Assembly (NCBI GenBank): GCA_937973685.1
Contig: CALJKJ010000003.1
Coordinates: 43,040 to 107,039, forward strand
Source: an uncultured Flavobacteriales bacterium
GTDB lineage: Bacteria > Bacteroidota > Bacteroidia > Flavobacteriales_D > Crocinitomicaceae
Direction: 5' to 3'
Length of the DNA stretch: 64,000 nucleotides
Part shown: in pieces, positions 61,735-64,000 of the stretch
How positions within the stretch are numbered: the first letter of the stretch is position 1
How the letters are laid out: each line of letters starts with the position of its first letter
Position numbers and translations under genes: made by a program
Notes under the pieces: generated by a model
Seen by the model: only the letters and a program-made list of their open reading frames with translations
What the model was told of the DNA's origin: nothing
The model's database searches: none

Positions 61735-62688
61735 ATGAAGCAATTTGAAATTTTAGGAAAAAAAGACACACGATCAGGATTTGGTGAAGGTCTATTGGAA
61801 TTAGGACGTACAAACCCAAATGTCGTTGGTTTGTGTGCCGACCTTACAGGTTCATTAAAAATGGATGCTTTTGAAAAAGAATTTCCAGAACGTTTCTTTC
61901 AAATAGGTATTGCAGAAGCAAACATGATTGGCATGGCTGCTGGAATGACAATTGGTGGAAAAATTCCTTACACTGGAACTTTCGCTAACTTTTCAACTGG
62001 TCGCGTTTACGATCAAATCCGTCAATCAGTTGCTTACTCGCAAAAAAACGTAAAAATATGTGCTTCTCACGCAGGTTTAACACTTGGTGAAGATGGAGCA
62101 ACGCACCAAATTTTAGAAGATATCGGAATGATGCGCATGTTGCCAAACATGACAGTTATTGTTCCTGCTGACCACAACCAAACAAAACAAGCTACTATTG
62201 CTATTGCTGAACACAATGGTCCTGTATACTTGCGTTTTGGTCGTCCAGTAGTTCCGATTTTTGTGCAACCAGACGCGAAATTCATCATTGGAAAAGCGGA
62301 TGTATTGACAGAAGGAACAGATGTAACAATTATTGCATGTGGACATTTGGTTTGGAAATCAATCGAAGCAGCGCAAGAATTAGCAGCAATGGGAATTAGT
62401 GCAGAAGTAATCAACATGCACACGATTAAACCTTTGGACGAAAAAGCAATCTTAGATTCAGTTCGCAAAACAAAATGCGTTGTTACTGCTGAAGAACACA
62501 TGTTAAATGGTGGTTTAGGCGAGGCTGTTTCTCAAGTGTTAACGAGAAATTTCCCAGCTCCACAAGAATATGTTGGCGTTAACGATTCATTTGGTGAATC
62601 TGGTACTCCAGACGAATTAATGGTAAAATATGGCTTGGACACAGTAAATATTGTGGCAGCAGCTAAAAAAGTAATTGAACGAAAATAA
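61735..62688 (+). CDS. Transketolase, C-terminal subunit
   Basis: 317 residues. The pyrimidine-binding and C-terminal domains are evident: VVGLCADLTGSLKMDAF, RFFQIGIAEANMIGMAAGMT (catalytic Glu of the TPP site), YTGTFANFSTGRVYDQIRQS, HAGLTLGEDGATHQILEDIG and VTAEEHMLNGGLGEAVSQVL. It pairs with the N-terminal subunit at 59514-60368. It is 7 bp after the vWA gene and 5 bp before an ECF sigma factor gene. Confidence 0.95.
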   Translation: MKQFEILGKKDTRSGFGEGLLELGRTNPNVVGLCADLTGSLKMDAFEKEFPERFFQIGIAEANMIGMAAGMTIGGKIPYTGTFANFSTGRVYDQIRQSVAYSQKNVKICASHAGLTLGEDGATHQILEDIGMMRMLPNMTVIVPADHNQTKQATIAIAEHNGPVYLRFGRPVVPIFVQPDAKFIIGKADVLTEGTDVTIIACGHLVWKSIEAAQELAAMGISAEVINMHTIKPLDEKAILDSVRKTKCVVTAEEHMLNGGLGEAVSQVLTRNFPAPQEYVGVNDSFGESGTPDELMVKYGLDTVNIVAAAKKVIERK

Positions 62689-62693
62689 CATAC

Positions 62694-63266
62694 ATGCAGC
62701 ATAAAATTCCCGATGAAGCGACTATCATTTCTTACCTTCATCGGGAAGATGCTCAAGCTCAATTAGCCTTTTCGTGGTTGATTGAATTATACAGTAAAAA
62801 ACTTTATCTCTCCATCCGTAGGATTGTTCGTAATCACGAAAACACCAACGACATTCTGCAAGAAGTTTACCTGAAAATCTGGAAAAATAGATTGCAATTC
62901 AAAGGAGAAAGTGCACTTTTTTCATGGATCTATCGCATTGCTTTTAACGAAGCACTACAGTTCCTGCGCAAAGAAAAAAAACACCTAGCAATCAAATCAA
63001 TAGATGATCCTATCGTAAGTATTCAATTAACTGCGAATCTCACTTATTCAGCTAGTCCAGAAGAAATTTCAGCATGGTTAATGCAAGCCATTGAACAATT
63101 GCCTATCAAACAACGTTTGGTATTTGAATACCGTTTTTTTGACGAATTAAAATACGAGGAAATTGCAACAATTACTGGCGGTTCAGTAGGCGGTTTAAAA
63201 GCAAACTATTTTCATGCATTAGATAAAGTTGAAAAATATTTGGTGCGTCAATTAAACTTATCATAA
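62694..63266 (+). CDS. ECF-type RNA polymerase sigma factor
   Basis: 190 residues. Region 2: FSWLIELYSKKLYLSIRRIV, NTNDILQEVYLKIWKNRLQF and ALFSWIYRIAFNEALQFLRK; region 4: LPIKQRLVFEYRFFDELKYE with the HTH YEEIATITGGSVGGLKANYF. It begins 5 bp after the transketolase C-subunit gene. The next two genes, a one-TM protein and a Spy-like exported protein, form the usual Bacteroidota ECF signalling cluster with it. Confidence 0.94.
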   Translation: MQHKIPDEATIISYLHREDAQAQLAFSWLIELYSKKLYLSIRRIVRNHENTNDILQEVYLKIWKNRLQFKGESALFSWIYRIAFNEALQFLRKEKKHLAIKSIDDPIVSIQLTANLTYSASPEEISAWLMQAIEQLPIKQRLVFEYRFFDELKYEEIATITGGSVGGLKANYFHALDKVEKYLVRQLNLS

Positions 63267-63285
63267 GCTAACACATCTTATTAGT

Positions 63286-63792
63286 ATGAAATCAGCAGAT
63301 AAAAACATTGTTAATCAACTCATTAAGAAGCAAACCCCGCTTCCTAATGATGATTATTTTACTGATCTTTCAGCACGATTGCTAACAGAAATAAAACTAC
63401 AAGAAGCGCCAATCGTTCCAATTTATAAAAAATTATTTTTCGTAGTTGCAAGTAGTGCGGCTGTTTTATTGATTGCAATTTCAATATTCTGGAAATCAAA
63501 CACCAATGTTCTTGCACCAAAACAATTAGTTTCACAAAAAACAACCGCAAAAACACTAGTTAAAGTACCTGTTAAAACACAAAAAACACTTGTGGAAAAT
63601 AACAAGGAAGTTAACGAAAATAATATAGAAAAAAAAGTCGTTCAAACACCAATTCTAATCGAAACAATTGAACCAATTACTAATGATGTTGTAACATTTG
63701 AAACATTAGAAAAAGGGGCTATTTACTCCTATTTACTGAATGGTTCTGATGAATTGGACGAAGAGCAACTGAGTAATTTATTAAGCAATTAA
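63286..63792 (+). CDS. One-TM anti-sigma-factor-like protein
   Basis: 168 residues. A short cytoplasmic N-terminus (NQLIKKQTPLPNDDYFTDLS) is followed by one membrane helix (KLFFVVASSAAVLLIAISIF) and a Lys/Glu-rich periplasmic part of about 90 residues. No zinc-binding anti-sigma motif (HxxxCxxC) is present. By position, 19 bp after the ECF sigma gene, and by topology it is probably the anti-sigma factor; the sequence alone does not prove it. Confidence 0.65.
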   Translation: MKSADKNIVNQLIKKQTPLPNDDYFTDLSARLLTEIKLQEAPIVPIYKKLFFVVASSAAVLLIAISIFWKSNTNVLAPKQLVSQKTTAKTLVKVPVKTQKTLVENNKEVNENNIEKKVVQTPILIETIEPITNDVVTFETLEKGAIYSYLLNGSDELDEEQLSNLLSN

Positions 63793-63803
63793 AAACAAAC
63801 GAA

Positions 63804-64000
63804 ATGAAACTAATCACACTGTTACTTTTTAGCTTGTGTTTACCAAGCGTGTTTTTTGCACAAATGGAACGCCCACCAAAAGGTACACCAACAGAAAAAG
63901 AAAATGAAGCGAAAATTGAGCAATTAAAAATTGCCTTCATTGCTAAAGAATTAAATCTTACTGCTACTGAAGCACAAATGTTTTGGCCAATTTACAATGA
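63804..64000 (+). CDS. Spy/LTxxQ-like exported protein next to an ECF sigma factor (partial)
   Basis: Starts with ATG at 63804 and runs off the right edge; about 65 residues are visible. A signal peptide (MKLITLLLFSLCLPSVFFA) is followed by a charged helix and LNLTATEAQMFWPIYNE, the pattern of the small Spy-like proteins called sensor of ECF-type sigma factor in Flavobacteriales. It lies 11 bp after the anti-sigma-like gene. Periplasmic chaperone or stress-sensing function is an inference from the family. Confidence 0.7.
   Translation, partial: MKLITLLLFSLCLPSVFFAQMERPPKGTPTEKENEAKIEQLKIAFIAKELNLTATEAQMFWPIYN

Noticed and set aside
1..64000. CRISPR array, prophage, integrative element, tRNA or rRNA genes
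   Set aside because: No regularly spaced repeats, no integrase, transposase or phage structural genes, and no tRNA-like cloverleaf was noticed; gene order and base composition look uniform across the window.

Overview
The window is AT-rich chromosomal DNA from a member of the Bacteroidota, most likely the order Flavobacteriales (a Crocinitomicaceae/Fluviicola-like genome is my best guess). The reasons are a type IX secretion (type B) C-terminal sorting domain, TonB-dependent receptors and outer-membrane barrels, a short RpoD of about 290 residues, fused alpha/beta 2-oxoacid dehydrogenase E1, and promoters of the Bacteroidota TTG-N19-TAnnTTTG type instead of -35/-10 boxes. Genes are densely packed with frequent 1-20 bp overlaps. 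I see no rRNA, tRNA, CRISPR array, insertion sequence or prophage, and no gene-free stretch longer than about 235 bp.

Layout. 1-2.3 kb: the start of an outer-membrane beta-barrel gene that runs off the left edge, a MarR regulator and a YefM-YoeB toxin-antitoxin pair. 2.4-8.3 kb (minus strand): dapF, a GNAT acetyltransferase, mltG, a Tat-exported glycosylasparaginase and a secreted GH2 beta-mannosidase; the last two fit breakdown of N-linked glycoproteins. 8.4-12.5 kb (plus strand): a DegP-like protease, rpoD and a long GAPDH, each followed by a clear terminator. 12.6-19.7 kb: a TonB receptor, two lipoproteins, HMG-CoA-lyase-like and pyrD genes, a small OMP and an ECF sigma factor. 19.8-27.1 kb: a di-haem peroxidase, a DUF4421-like OMP, and a six-gene minus-strand operon (amidase, MCE protein, membrane Fe-S reductase, HAD protein, CCG Fe-S protein, conserved unknown).

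27.2-37.3 kb: LptD, YqgE, RarA, an LpxL-like acyltransferase, a secreted beta-propeller-like protein, a MenE-like ligase, a membrane J-domain protein, SmpB, a membrane protein and RecR. 37.3-44.1 kb is the most interesting region: an SLC45-type sugar permease, a uridine-kinase-fold P-loop kinase, a GH100 (neutral invertase)-like enzyme, a strong hairpin terminator, a TonB receptor, and a divergent LacI regulator with repeated operator-like sites between it and the receptor. This reads as a complete sucrose-type uptake and catabolism locus without SusD. 44.2-54.7 kb: an SDR, an RRM protein, fused E1, an endonuclease III without Fe-S cysteines, an SdpI-like protein, MFS and EamA transporters, RibD, an MBL hydrolase and an HU-SPOR fusion. 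54.8-59.3 kb: a HigB-HigA toxin-antitoxin pair, a classical GapA and a large T9SS-secreted protein with a nidogen-like domain. 59.5-64 kb: a split transketolase with a vWA protein gene between its halves, followed closely by an ECF sigma factor, a one-TM anti-sigma-like protein and a Spy-like protein cut by the right edge.

Several open reading frames can be extended upstream through TTG or GTG codons into promoters or terminators; for these I give the later start supported by a signal peptide, promoter or operon spacing. Family assignments rest on motifs read by eye; no database search was run.
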